Origin: Planctomycetota bacterium
Lineage (GTDB): Bacteria; Planctomycetota; Phycisphaerae; UBA1845
NCBI GenBank assembly: GCA_024276605.1
Contig: JAJRWX010000010.1
Span: forward strand, 1 to 64,000
Direction of reading: 5' to 3'
Length of the DNA stretch: 64,000 nt
In this document: positions 29,701 through 37,328 of the stretch, piece after piece
Numbering within the stretch: position 1 is the first letter of the stretch
How the letters are laid out: the number at the start of each line of letters is the position of its first letter
Position numbers and translations under genes: made by a program
Notes under the pieces: generated by a model
What the model was told of the DNA's origin: nothing
The model's database searches: none
What the model saw: only the letters and a program-made list of their open reading frames with translations

Positions 29701-30995
29701 TGCAGCCCGCTGTAGCTTCCGCTGATGAAAAAGCAGGTAGATTGCAGTCTCATCACGCAGCGGCTTCCAGTCTGCTTAACAAAATGACCAAGGCCAGTGT
29801 TGATGGTCAGTCGATGTTGCAACAATTCGAGGTAGCTTCAGTAAATGCCAAACAACTGGTCGAAAGGACGTCTTCAAAAGTCGATCGTATGATTCAAGAT
29901 ATTTGGGGTTTGACTACAAAAGCTGAGGCTACTTCAAAAACTCTGTCGGCGATTGGCACGGATGCAACCGCTAGGGATCAACATGATGTCGAAGCTTCCC
30001 CGCAGGCTGTGGCCACAGATTCTGAACAACCTGAAGATATCGACAATCATACCGACCAAAAAACGGAAGAAGTCGTTCCACGCGGAAATACGTACGAAAA
30101 GTTGGCTGCCCAGGTGAATTCAATCGCCAAAGTGCTCAATAAAGCACAGGACGTGGCTAAATCAACGCGTGAAGAACTTGCAGAAGCGAAAGAAACCTAC
30201 GCAAAACTCACCACGATCTCCCAGGTGGCCAACGAGCAGATTGCCAATTTGGACACACTCGTCAAGTCAGCCTACGGTATGATCGAAACGCACGAACAAT
30301 TGCAACTCGAAACGGCGACGTCCACAAAAGAGTTTCAACAACATCTGGCTGCCATGGCGGACACAACCGACGCCGGTATGCAGATGATTAACGAGTTTAC
30401 CAAACAAACCATCGACATCGAGAAACAGCTACGCGCGGCAACGCGAAAGTCTGCCCAGCTTCAGGCCAATGTGGCGGAGGCGCTGGCTCAACCGGGCGAA
30501 ATTGTAGCTGATGCCAAAGAGCAAGCAGCCCAGCTTGAACAAGTTTGCACGGCTGTTCGCAAAGTATTTTCCGCATTATCACAAACAAGCCTGGAAGCGC
30601 AGGAAAAAATCAAACAGTTCCACGAATCCAAAGTGCAGGCCCAGGCCGATATGACCAAGCTCAAAAATACGACGATACAAGTATCTGAGCGGATTCAATC
30701 AACAACAAAATCCGGCATGGAAAAACTTCAGAACACAGCCAGGCAAACCGCCGAACATGTCCGTAGTGAATCGTCGCGCGCGTGCCAGACGTTGAGCGAA
30801 TGGGTCCAGGAAACCAAGCGTGCCCAGCAGCGTCTTGAACACGCCATGCAATATGTTCCCCCCATCAGCCAAACCCATCCTGTCCAAGGGACGGTCCCTG
30901 CCACGGACCAAGTTGCCACCCTTGATCTCCCTGATACAAAAATGGCACCGTTGGAAGACAATGGAATTCTTGATGAAAAACAGGTACCTGTGTAA
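26730..30995 (+). CDS. ExeA-type AAA ATPase fused to a giant coiled coil
   Basis: 1,421 residues to TAA 30993-30995. Residues 1-270 are an ExeA/GspA-like ATPase: 'FFGLRCSPFED', Walker A GEAGTGKT (50-57), Walker B LIVDQAE (Asp130), and 'IPRLINRLAD'. Residues about 300-1400 are almost all coiled coil, rich in Q/E/A. It contains three tandem 40-residue repeats (DNA 28416-28775) and two 94-residue repeats (29046-29609). No TM segment. ExeA family ATPases help assemble type II secretion or pilus machines; the fusion suggests a filamentous scaffold driven by ATP. The frame stays open for 32 more codons beyond the TAA, ending at TAG 31092-31094 ('DDKATRKEKIKKLLEEARRA'), so the real C-terminus may be longer. 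Confidence 0.85.
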   Translation: MYKKFFGLRCSPFEDRIQPEFLFTYPDLDEVLASMECEIRYRQGLGLIVGEAGTGKTLLVRLLLTKLDPQEPAVVIRCPADGNMDVVRETCKGFGVTLPEHYDAKRGLARLRRRLLDIHQQKRLAVLIVDQAENVSAEAMVAMESLFDLSREDKQLLTILLVGQPRLTDVLGQPLFDRLRQQLSSEIRLHKFTSARTQEYITHRLRVAGAGEKTIFDASAMAVIHIVTKGIPRLINRLADASMIAAYSDGKSCVTAGMVREMTHEENVKSQPTLSKLSVAQEEIQMSKLVSRVDSTIQAMKGDDMNISGDDLSGSEPAGLSGRAQSLIARLEQTISQTQHTTAKLEQRAKEITDQVQDQLRELESETSRVGSSASDVQPQLHRIEKTCDRAVKIEAELSAFAETLVERADSVQQRISLLMTAMTDADACRENIHTITHQAVETCKEAQRSVQGAQTTIEQAQQEFKENQRVANETVDHLRKKIRHIDEDAQRSYQHLVEKERNKLAHCLSDVIKESIEDFKEKLSQVTQETLDAQQKTSQKLKDEFHVDVDRVSSEACTRVSSDVEALSVRKDDMLASIKHEMDTQQASFSSMTRDVLETATSDVEALTAKKEDILASIKHEMETQQASFSAMTRDVLVAATSDVEELMAMKEHTLASTKHEMDKQQASLASMTKVAQARIEKIQADRVAILRHTMEGLAEELSETIENKVEEAKRHVTQLQDRATTTVQSTSKQLDHLVQKHTQAWEAQEKSHSSQEKQLESLATKRVALSSQIDDLAAHVDATDMMVKNSKLAVVDLQQVSQTVQMEIKSTIDQGRAMTGDVTNACGRVESLQRSIANTLLEVGGACERLNMLSEKADKSAKFASQIDDLAAQIKSTEAFVHDSKTVVADMQQAAQTIQKELTTTIDRGRAMTGDVTNACERVESLQHSISNTLLEAGGACERLHTLNEKADRAEKLAGKLENVLGTHNGQCAQLERLVSQANKAVELLQPAVASADEKAGRLQSHHAAASSLLNKMTKASVDGQSMLQQFEVASVNAKQLVERTSSKVDRMIQDIWGLTTKAEATSKTLSAIGTDATARDQHDVEASPQAVATDSEQPEDIDNHTDQKTEEVVPRGNTYEKLAAQVNSIAKVLNKAQDVAKSTREELAEAKETYAKLTTISQVANEQIANLDTLVKSAYGMIETHEQLQLETATSTKEFQQHLAAMADTTDAGMQMINEFTKQTIDIEKQLRAATRKSAQLQANVAEALAQPGEIVADAKEQAAQLEQVCTAVRKVFSALSQTSLEAQEKIKQFHESKVQAQADMTKLKNTTIQVSERIQSTTKSGMEKLQNTARQTAEHVRSESSRACQTLSEWVQETKRAQQRLEHAMQYVPPISQTHPVQGTVPATDQVATLDLPDTKMAPLEDNGILDEKQVPV
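28416..28775 (+). repeat. Three tandem 120-bp repeats within the coiled-coil gene
   Basis: Units start at 28416, 28536 and 28656 with 'AGCGATGT(C/T)GAGG' and encode 40-residue copies ('ASIKHEMDTQQASFSSMTRD', 'ASIKHEMETQQASFSAMTRD', 'ASTKHEMDKQQASLASMTK'). High identity between units suggests recent in-frame duplication. Confidence 0.9.
29046..29609 (+). repeat. Two tandem 282-bp repeats within the coiled-coil gene
   Basis: Units begin at 29046 and 29328 ('CAAATTGATGATCTCGCAGC') and encode 94-residue copies with 'DQGRAMTGDVTNACGRVE' and 'DRGRAMTGDVTNACERVE'. More diverged than the 120-bp units. Confidence 0.85.
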
Positions 30996-31108
30996 TCGGT
31001 CTCCTTTCTGGGTGATGACAAAGCTACCCGTAAGGAAAAAATCAAAAAGCTATTAGAAGAAGCGCGGCGCGCATCCGCCGGTGCAAGGCGATAGGGTTTA
31101 CATATAAC

Positions 31109-31133
31109 GAGCCGCGGGCTTTAGTCCACGCGG
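31109..31133. repeat. Dispersed GCCGCGGGCT palindrome, copy 3
   Basis: GAGCCGCGGGCTTTAGTCC then ACGCGG. It lies between the ExeA-coiled-coil gene and the convergent transaldolase gene. Confidence 0.65.
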
Positions 31134-31157
31134 AAGTAGAGACGTAGTCTGAGTTGA

Positions 31158-32276
31158 TTATCCCGCTGCGCGTAGTTGAGCTTTTTTACTTTGTAAATTG
31201 TTGAGCAGCTCATCGAAAGATTGGGCGAACAAACCAACGCCGTTGTCACGCAGTTTTTCGGTGGCTTGATTCATGTCGAGGTGTAACGCGGCTAGCTCCT
31301 TCATGATCGAACGCGCTTCGTCCACGTCATTTGTGATGGCCACCTGAGTTTGGCCATGATCTAATGTGGCATCAATTGTAGCCGGTGGCAGAGTATTGAC
31401 ACTTTGCGGACCGACCAGGCCATCGAGATACATGGTATCGCTATAGGCTGGGTTCTTCGTGCTGGTGCTTGCCCATAAGGGACGTTGCACGCGAGCGCCT
31501 TTAGCCGCCAATGCGCCGAACGTACCGGTCGTTGAAAATACTTCCTGGAATCGGGCATAGGCTAACTTGGCGTTGGCAATCGCTGCGCGTCCGAAAAGAT
31601 GATCGACGTCTGCGCCACCGGCTTTTTTCTCCTCTAAGGCCTTATCGATAACTACATCCAGTCGGCTTACAAAAAATGATGCCACCGACGTGACCTTTGT
31701 TACATCACCACCGGCAGCGTCGAGCTGTTTCAGCCCGTTAATGTAGGCCTGCATGACCTGCTCATGTGCGGTGAGGCCGAATATCAGCGTCACATTTACA
31801 TTGATTCCCGCACCGATGAGTGCTTCAATGGCCGGCATACCTTCCTGCGTAGCCGGGACTTTGATCATCACATTGCGACGATTCAACGTGGCGAAGAGCC
31901 GTTTGGCCTCTGCAATAGTGCCCTCAGTGTCGTAGGCGAGCTTAGGGTTCACTTCGAGGCTGACAAAGCCATCGACGCCATCGGTAGAATCAAAAATAGG
32001 TTTAAGTATGTCAGCCGCGTCGCAAATGTCAGGAATGACCAACCCTTCATAGAGACCCATTTTATCCAGTCCCTCGCCAATCAGTCGATCCAACAGTTCA
32101 TCGTAGTCAGTGCTCCCTGTGATCGCCTTCATGAAAATCGACGGGTTGGACGTAACACCGACGACACCGATATCAAGGAGACGCTTGAGTTCACCCCCGT
32201 CGATCATGTGTCGGCTGATGTTGTCGCACCAGATGGATTGCCCGATGTCGTATAAAGCTTGGATTCGGTTGCTCAC
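31158..32276 (-). CDS. tal: Transaldolase
   Basis: 372 residues. Transfers dihydroxyacetone between sugar phosphates in the non-oxidative pentose phosphate pathway. 'GVTSNPSIFMKAITGS', 'VSLEVNPKLAYDT', the Schiff-base lysine in 'NVMIKVPATQEG', 'NVTLIFGLTAHEQV' and 'ASFFVSRLDVVID' fit the longer TalB-type (tal-pgi-like) subfamily, whose usual length is 360-380. Ends at TAA, a normal end for the family. Confidence 0.96.
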   Translation of the reverse strand: MSNRIQALYDIGQSIWCDNISRHMIDGGELKRLLDIGVVGVTSNPSIFMKAITGSTDYDELLDRLIGEGLDKMGLYEGLVIPDICDAADILKPIFDSTDGVDGFVSLEVNPKLAYDTEGTIAEAKRLFATLNRRNVMIKVPATQEGMPAIEALIGAGINVNVTLIFGLTAHEQVMQAYINGLKQLDAAGGDVTKVTSVASFFVSRLDVVIDKALEEKKAGGADVDHLFGRAAIANAKLAYARFQEVFSTTGTFGALAAKGARVQRPLWASTSTKNPAYSDTMYLDGLVGPQSVNTLPPATIDATLDHGQTQVAITNDVDEARSIMKELAALHLDMNQATEKLRDNGVGLFAQSFDELLNNLQSKKAQLRAAG

Positions 32277-32443
32277 GTTTGTATGGCTCCCTCAGGGGGC
32301 ATGAGGTCGTTTCTGGGTAAAGCCCGACCCACATGGCTGCTACTAAAATCAACGTCATTCACGAAGTAGGTCGGGCATTGCCCGACGGAACATGGTAAAC
32401 CATAATCAAACTACGCATACATGACAAATCGATATGACATGAC

Positions 32444-33049
32444 CTACCAGCGACGGCGACGGACGAATCCCAACATACTCAATCCGGCCAGTGAGGCAAT
32501 CATACCCACCGTTATGTTGGATCCGCAAAGTTGTACGGTGACTGGTGGTGTGTCGTCGATAATCACGTCCAGCGGTGGTGGTTCGTCTACGAAAAATACT
32601 TCACACACGGAGACATCGTCCCAGAAATCGCAGGCATCACAGGGGACGTCGAAAAAGTCCGATGGGATCAAGTCCGTAAACGTCGGCTCACCGGTGAACC
32701 CATCGACATCGACGACGTTACCCGTCAGATCAACCCACCAAAGCGTCTCAAACCCGTCGCCGTCCAATTCCAAACTAATAAACCCAACAGGAACTAAATC
32801 CACACCATCGTCAAGAAAGATGTCGCTCGTCTCGCTCACAAAAGTATCCACGAGTGTTACATCCGGTCCGGACACGATCACCAACTGTCTGGAACCCTCA
32901 AGCACGACTAACTCTGCGTTAGCAGCATTGATCAAATCGCAATCCGTACCCGCAAACAACGACCAAGGTACTTGTGCCCATGCACTAGCCGCACCGGCAT
33001 ACAACACGGCTATGCCCATCAGTCCGGTTAGGCTACGTCGATGTTTCAT
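32444..33049 (-). CDS. Exported protein with C-terminal sorting signal
   Basis: 201 residues. Signal peptide ('GLMGIAVLYAGAASAWAQ'), an acidic Asp/Phe/Val-rich body with 'CDACDF' and many D-rich turns, and a C-terminal TM followed by a basic tail ('GMIASLAGLSMLGFVRRRRW'). This hydrophobic-plus-arginine end is of the CTERM sorting type found in planctomycetes, probably processed by an exosortase-like or rhomboid-like enzyme. Function unknown. Confidence 0.75.
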   Translation of the reverse strand: MKHRRSLTGLMGIAVLYAGAASAWAQVPWSLFAGTDCDLINAANAELVVLEGSRQLVIVSGPDVTLVDTFVSETSDIFLDDGVDLVPVGFISLELDGDGFETLWWVDLTGNVVDVDGFTGEPTFTDLIPSDFFDVPCDACDFWDDVSVCEVFFVDEPPPLDVIIDDTPPVTVQLCGSNITVGMIASLAGLSMLGFVRRRRW

Positions 33050-33385
33050 GGCTATTCTCGCTCCTCTACTACAGCATCCTTCGTTATTGCGTATCGCTTT
33101 TTTGAAGCCATTTTCCGGGACATTATGAGTATTGACCGCAACACAATAAAAGAGCCTGCTCTAACAAACCCCGATTCAACAGCTTATGCTACCCGGAAGT
33201 ATCCCCGAATCCTACCGTCCTGGCCACACTTTGGGCCGGAAATGATGATTATGGCCATACCCGACTCACGCCGCCACCTAGTATAACACCGCACGTGATC
33301 GCTGAATGTATGGAAACGAGAAACGGGGGGGGGGGACTCGTTACTTAGATAAATTCGTATTTGCGATATTCGTAGTACGAATAAG
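33050..33385. other. CRISPR-flanking region (possible leader) with a G11 tract
   Basis: No gene. The final 50 bp before the first repeat are AT-rich and leader-like. They contain the perfect palindrome ATTCGTAGTACGAAT (33368-33382), ending 3 bp before the array. A run of 11 G lies at 33325-33335. The crRNA strand predicted from the anti-repeat makes this the 5' side of the array, so it is the more likely leader; the cas2-proximal side cannot be excluded. Confidence 0.55.
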
Positions 33386-35928
33386 GCTGTGGTTTGCCGA
33401 GACGCGTCGCTCAGATACACTCAACTCGTCTTCGGACATTTCGCTTTCCAGGCTGTGGTTTGCCGAGACGCGTCGCTCAGATACACTAGCACGGCACGAC
33501 TGTTGACGGTGCAATTAGCTGTGGTTTGCCGAGACGCGTCGCTCAGATACACTGCCCGCGTTATCCGGTATCGCCGCCCGATCGCTGTGGTTTGCCGAGA
33601 CGCGTCGCTCAGATACACTCGGGCCAGTGATCTCACCGTCATCGCTAATGCTGTGGTTTGCCGAGACGCGTCGCTCAGATACACTTGACCACTGCCCACG
33701 CATCTGCAACACACGCTGTGGTTTGCCGAGACGCGTCGCTCAGATACACTGCCATTCCGGGGCGCCCGTAACATACACGCGCTGTGGTTTGCCGAGACGC
33801 GTCGCTCAGATACACTTGCCATCCCCATTTTGGTTGAGGCAGTAACGCTGTGGTTTGCCGAGACGCGTCGCTCAGATACACTTGGGAGTCGATGATCGCT
33901 TACGTTTTTTGTGCTGTGGTTTGCCGAGACGCGTCGCTCAGATACACTCTTTCCAGAAGACCCACGATTGCGTGATGAGCTGTGGTTTGCCGAGACGCGT
34001 CGCTCAGATACACTACGTATAACTTGGGCCATGACAACGGGGTAGCTGTGGTTTGCCGAGACGCGTCGCTCAGATACACTGCAGGCCCAACGTCTATATT
34101 GACAACGACTGCTGTGGTTTGCCGAGACGCGTCGCTCAGATACACTAACGACGATAATTAAGATATTGACACAATAGCTGTGGTTTGCCGAGACGCGTCG
34201 CTCAGATACACTACCATTAGTTACCTGCCCACCACTCGCCGCGCTGTGGTTTGCCGAGACGCGTCGCTCAGATACACTGAGGTTTTTTGAGGGTACGTAG
34301 GTCTTTTAGCTGTGGTTTGCCGAGACGCGTCGCTCAGATACACTACCTACAGCGTATGAAGCTTTAGTCAAGTAGCTGTGGTTTGCCGAGACGCGTCGCT
34401 CAGATACACTTAACATTACCTGCTTTACCCCCTACTGATCGCTGTGGTTTGCCGAGACGCGTCGCTCAGATACACTTCACCGCCGGTACCAACGCCGCTA
34501 GCCGTCGCTGTGGTTTGCCGAGACGCGTCGCTCAGATACACTCCGATGGTATACTCTGATCGTGTATATCTGGCTGTGGTTTGCCGAGACGCGTCGCTCA
34601 GATACACTCTCGCCGCGTTTGCGGTCTATGCTTGAGTTGCTGTGGTTTGCCGAGACGCGTCGCTCAGATACACTACGGTATCATTCACGATGGTGGTTAG
34701 TATGGCTGTGGTTTGCCGAGACGCGTCGCTCAGATACACTTTGACGCCGCTAGCTAGTGCCGCCGAATCCGCTGTGGTTTGCCGAGACGCGTCGCTCAGA
34801 TACACTGCTCCTTTATTGCGAATGTGCTCCATGTACGCTGTGGTTTGCCGAGACGCGTCGCTCAGATACACTGGAATCGTTTGGCAAGCGAGTTGACCAG
34901 CAGCTGTGGTTTGCCGAGACGCGTCGCTCAGATACACTATCAGTAAAATTGAAACTGTGGCACGCAAAGCTGTGGTTTGCCGAGACGCGTCGCTCAGATA
35001 CACTTTCCCCGCAATAGATATATCCTGGCACGGGGCTGTGGTTTGCCGAGACGCGTCGCTCAGATACACTGCGTGAGTTGCTTATGAATCCCCCACAACT
35101 GCTGTGGTTTGCCGAGACGCGTCGCTCAGATACACTCCTGCCGTCCTCGTCCTTCCAGTTGTCTGGGCTGTGGTTTGCCGAGACGCGTCGCTCAGATACA
35201 CTTCAGCTCCAGCTTACGAGGTGTGGGCATTGGCTGTGGTTTGCCGAGACGCGTCGCTCAGATACACTTCAACCGGGCAACGTACAACTACAAGACGTGC
35301 TGTGGTTTGCCGAGACGCGTCGCTCAGATACACTGATAATTCAATCGCTGCGGTTGGCATTTGGGCTGTGGTTTGCCGAGACGCGTCGCTCAGATACACT
35401 CGCGCCTTAGAACCGCCAAGGCTATCTACCGCTGTGGTTTGCCGAGACGCGTCGCTCAGATACACTCAGCTTCTCGAATATGTCGCCACGCATCTTGCTG
35501 TGGTTTGCCGAGACGCGTAGCTCAGATACACTCGAGTATGTGGTTATACGACTGTTTGGTGGGCTGTGGTTTGCCGAGACGCGTCGCTCAGATACACTTA
35601 TAGTCTTTTGTTACAATTGCCATTTAAGGCTGTGGTTTGCCGAGACGCGTCGCTCAGATACACTTGCATAGAGATTGAAGCGTCAGCACCAAGTGCTGTG
35701 GTTTGCCGAGACGCGTCGCTCAGATACACTAATATATTTAGTCGTCCCGATCCCGCCTGTGCTGTGGTTTGCCGAGACGCGTCGCTCAGATACACTACCA
35801 ATGGACATCGGCAGGCGATTTGCCGCGCTGTGGTTTGCCGAGACGCGTCGCTCAGATACACTGATGAGCACCAAGGGCACACGCTGGTATACGCTGTGGT
35901 TTGCCGAGACGCGTCGCTCAGATACACT
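33386..35928 (+). CRISPR. Type II-C CRISPR array, 39 repeats and 38 spacers
   Basis: 36-bp repeats beginning GCTGTGGTTTGC and ending CAGATACACT, all identical by eye except repeat 33 (35497-35532), which has C to A at position 23. Repeat starts are spaced 66 bp, so spacers are 30 bp; spacer 5 (33686-33714) is 29 bp. Pairing with the tracrRNA anti-repeat shows transcription on the plus strand, toward cas2. Each repeat contains TTGCCG (positions 9-14) and TACACT (31-36), 16 bases apart, resembling a promoter, as in Neisseria II-C arrays where each crRNA has its own promoter. Near-perfect repeats argue for recent acquisition. Confidence 0.98.
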
Positions 35929-35978
35929 CGAGCGCTCGTAAACCACTGAGAGGTAAGGAGATATCAAAGAAAGGCTGG

Positions 35979-36323
35979 TCAAAAAAGCATGAGCTGCGCT
36001 GGCGGTTGTTCGGTTGGTGTGCGTTTTTTTCCATGAAAAACCTGCATTGTCTCGAACTGTCGATCCGTTACAGATAATAGTCTAACCTGGCCTGATGGAG
36101 GCAATGCACCTTGTACGCGCTTACGGTGAGTCTCTGCTGACTCCTCACTTGGACAGTATCGCGCATACACGGAAAATTGCAACATAGAAAACCCTTCCAC
36201 GAGCAGCGTTTTGCGAAATTGTGTGTATTGCCGTCGCGCTGCTCGCGTCGTAACAGGTAAATCAAACATAGCGAACAACCACACGGCTTTATATCCCGAC
36301 AAGGCTGGACTGTTATTCGACAT
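35979..36323 (-). CDS. cas2: CRISPR-associated endoribonuclease Cas2
   Basis: 114 residues from ATG 36323, which overlaps the last 11 bases of cas1. Ferredoxin-like Cas2 with 'YKAVWLFAMFDLPVTTRAAR' (conserved Asp in the first strand), 'YTQFRKTLLVEGFSMLQFSVYAR' and C-terminal 'QLMLF', typical of type II-C Cas2. With Cas1 it integrates new spacers. An upstream start at 36404 would lie within cas1 and is rejected. The stop is 50 bp from the last CRISPR repeat. Confidence 0.95.
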   Translation of the reverse strand: MSNNSPALSGYKAVWLFAMFDLPVTTRAARRQYTQFRKTLLVEGFSMLQFSVYARYCPSEESAETHRKRVQGALPPSGQVRLLSVTDRQFETMQVFHGKKRTPTEQPPAQLMLF

Positions 36324-37218
36324 GAGTCCATCCATCCGCAAGGTAAAGCTTTTTCGCTTCGCCCATGAACACTTTAACCAACGAAGATGCCGTCCTGGTA
36401 GCATGATCGAATAATGTTCGTGCTTCTCCTTCGCAATGATAACGATCCAGCATCACTTCCAGCAGCATCTGCTTGGCGGCCTTGTCCAACGAAGCATCCG
36501 CACCATAAGTGTTGACGATGTCAACCACAGCTTCATCAACGATCGGTCGATAGGGTTCCATCAGGTCGTCGGCTAAGCAAAAGGGGTTGTATCGGTTGTG
36601 GTGATGTACGCCGAGTGAAGGGTGTAGACCTACACCGCATATGGCTCGAGCGATGATCGCACGCAGTACGGCATATCCATAATTGAGGAACCTGTTCTGG
36701 TCGGGCAATTCACGACGACGCCGAAAATTAGGATCATCGAACAGCGCCGGCCAATATCGCCGGGATGCCTGGGCCTCGATGTTGGCCGTATCACCCGATC
36801 GTACTTGAGCTACTAAGGCACCGATGCCAAAATCATCACTGCGAATTCGTTTCAACAATGACGCCTGTGCTTTTACTTTCGCTTGTATGATCTGTTTCCA
36901 TAGTCTTTTACGTGTAGGCACGGTAACAGATGCCTGTGTAGAAAATCGCTCACTTTGCGTAGTATGCGCGTGGATCGGTAACATCATACCAACAGGAAGA
37001 CTCTGCTTATCACAGACGACGATGACTCCTCCGCATTCCATTAGCGAAGTAAGAACGCTATGCGTACATGTGATCTGTGGATTAGCCAGAATGACTACTG
37101 TAGCTTCGACTAGTGGTGTGCATACGGTCTGCTCACCTTTGCGTTCGAGCACAAGTTGCTTGTATTCAGTGCGCAAATAGGTTGGTGATCCCGAACAATC
37201 GATAATGCGTTCTAACAC
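36313..37218 (-). CDS. cas1: CRISPR-associated integrase Cas1 (type II)
   Basis: 301 residues. Spacer integrase. N-terminal beta domain ('TVVILANPQITCTHSVLTSL'), C-terminal helical catalytic domain with metal ligands Glu148 (DTANIEAQASRRYW), the His cluster 205-207 (LGVHHHNRYN) and Asp218/Glu221 (CLADDLMEPYRPIVDEA). Length matches type II-C Cas1. Frame is intact. Lies between cas9 (110 bp upstream) and cas2 (overlapping), the standard II-C order with no csn2 or cas4. Confidence 0.96.
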   Translation of the reverse strand: MLERIIDCSGSPTYLRTEYKQLVLERKGEQTVCTPLVEATVVILANPQITCTHSVLTSLMECGGVIVVCDKQSLPVGMMLPIHAHTTQSERFSTQASVTVPTRKRLWKQIIQAKVKAQASLLKRIRSDDFGIGALVAQVRSGDTANIEAQASRRYWPALFDDPNFRRRRELPDQNRFLNYGYAVLRAIIARAICGVGLHPSLGVHHHNRYNPFCLADDLMEPYRPIVDEAVVDIVNTYGADASLDKAAKQMLLEVMLDRYHCEGEARTLFDHATRTASSLVKVFMGEAKKLYLADGWTHVE

Positions 37219-37328
37219 GGTAACACACTCTACTCATAGCGCGCAACTGAACTCGTCCACACCAAGAAATGTTCGATAACCCAAAGAAGGGTACTCAAAA
37301 GGTGCATCGGTTGAAACGTTATCGTGTC

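Noticed and set aside
33306-35982. Many ORFs of 60-200 codons on both strands inside the array, with repeating 'VYLSDASRQTTA', 'VCRDASLRYT' or 'WFAETRRSDTL' peptides
   Set aside because: They are translations of CRISPR repeats; the repeat plus 30-bp spacer (66 bp) keeps frame by chance, giving periodic peptides without coding meaning.
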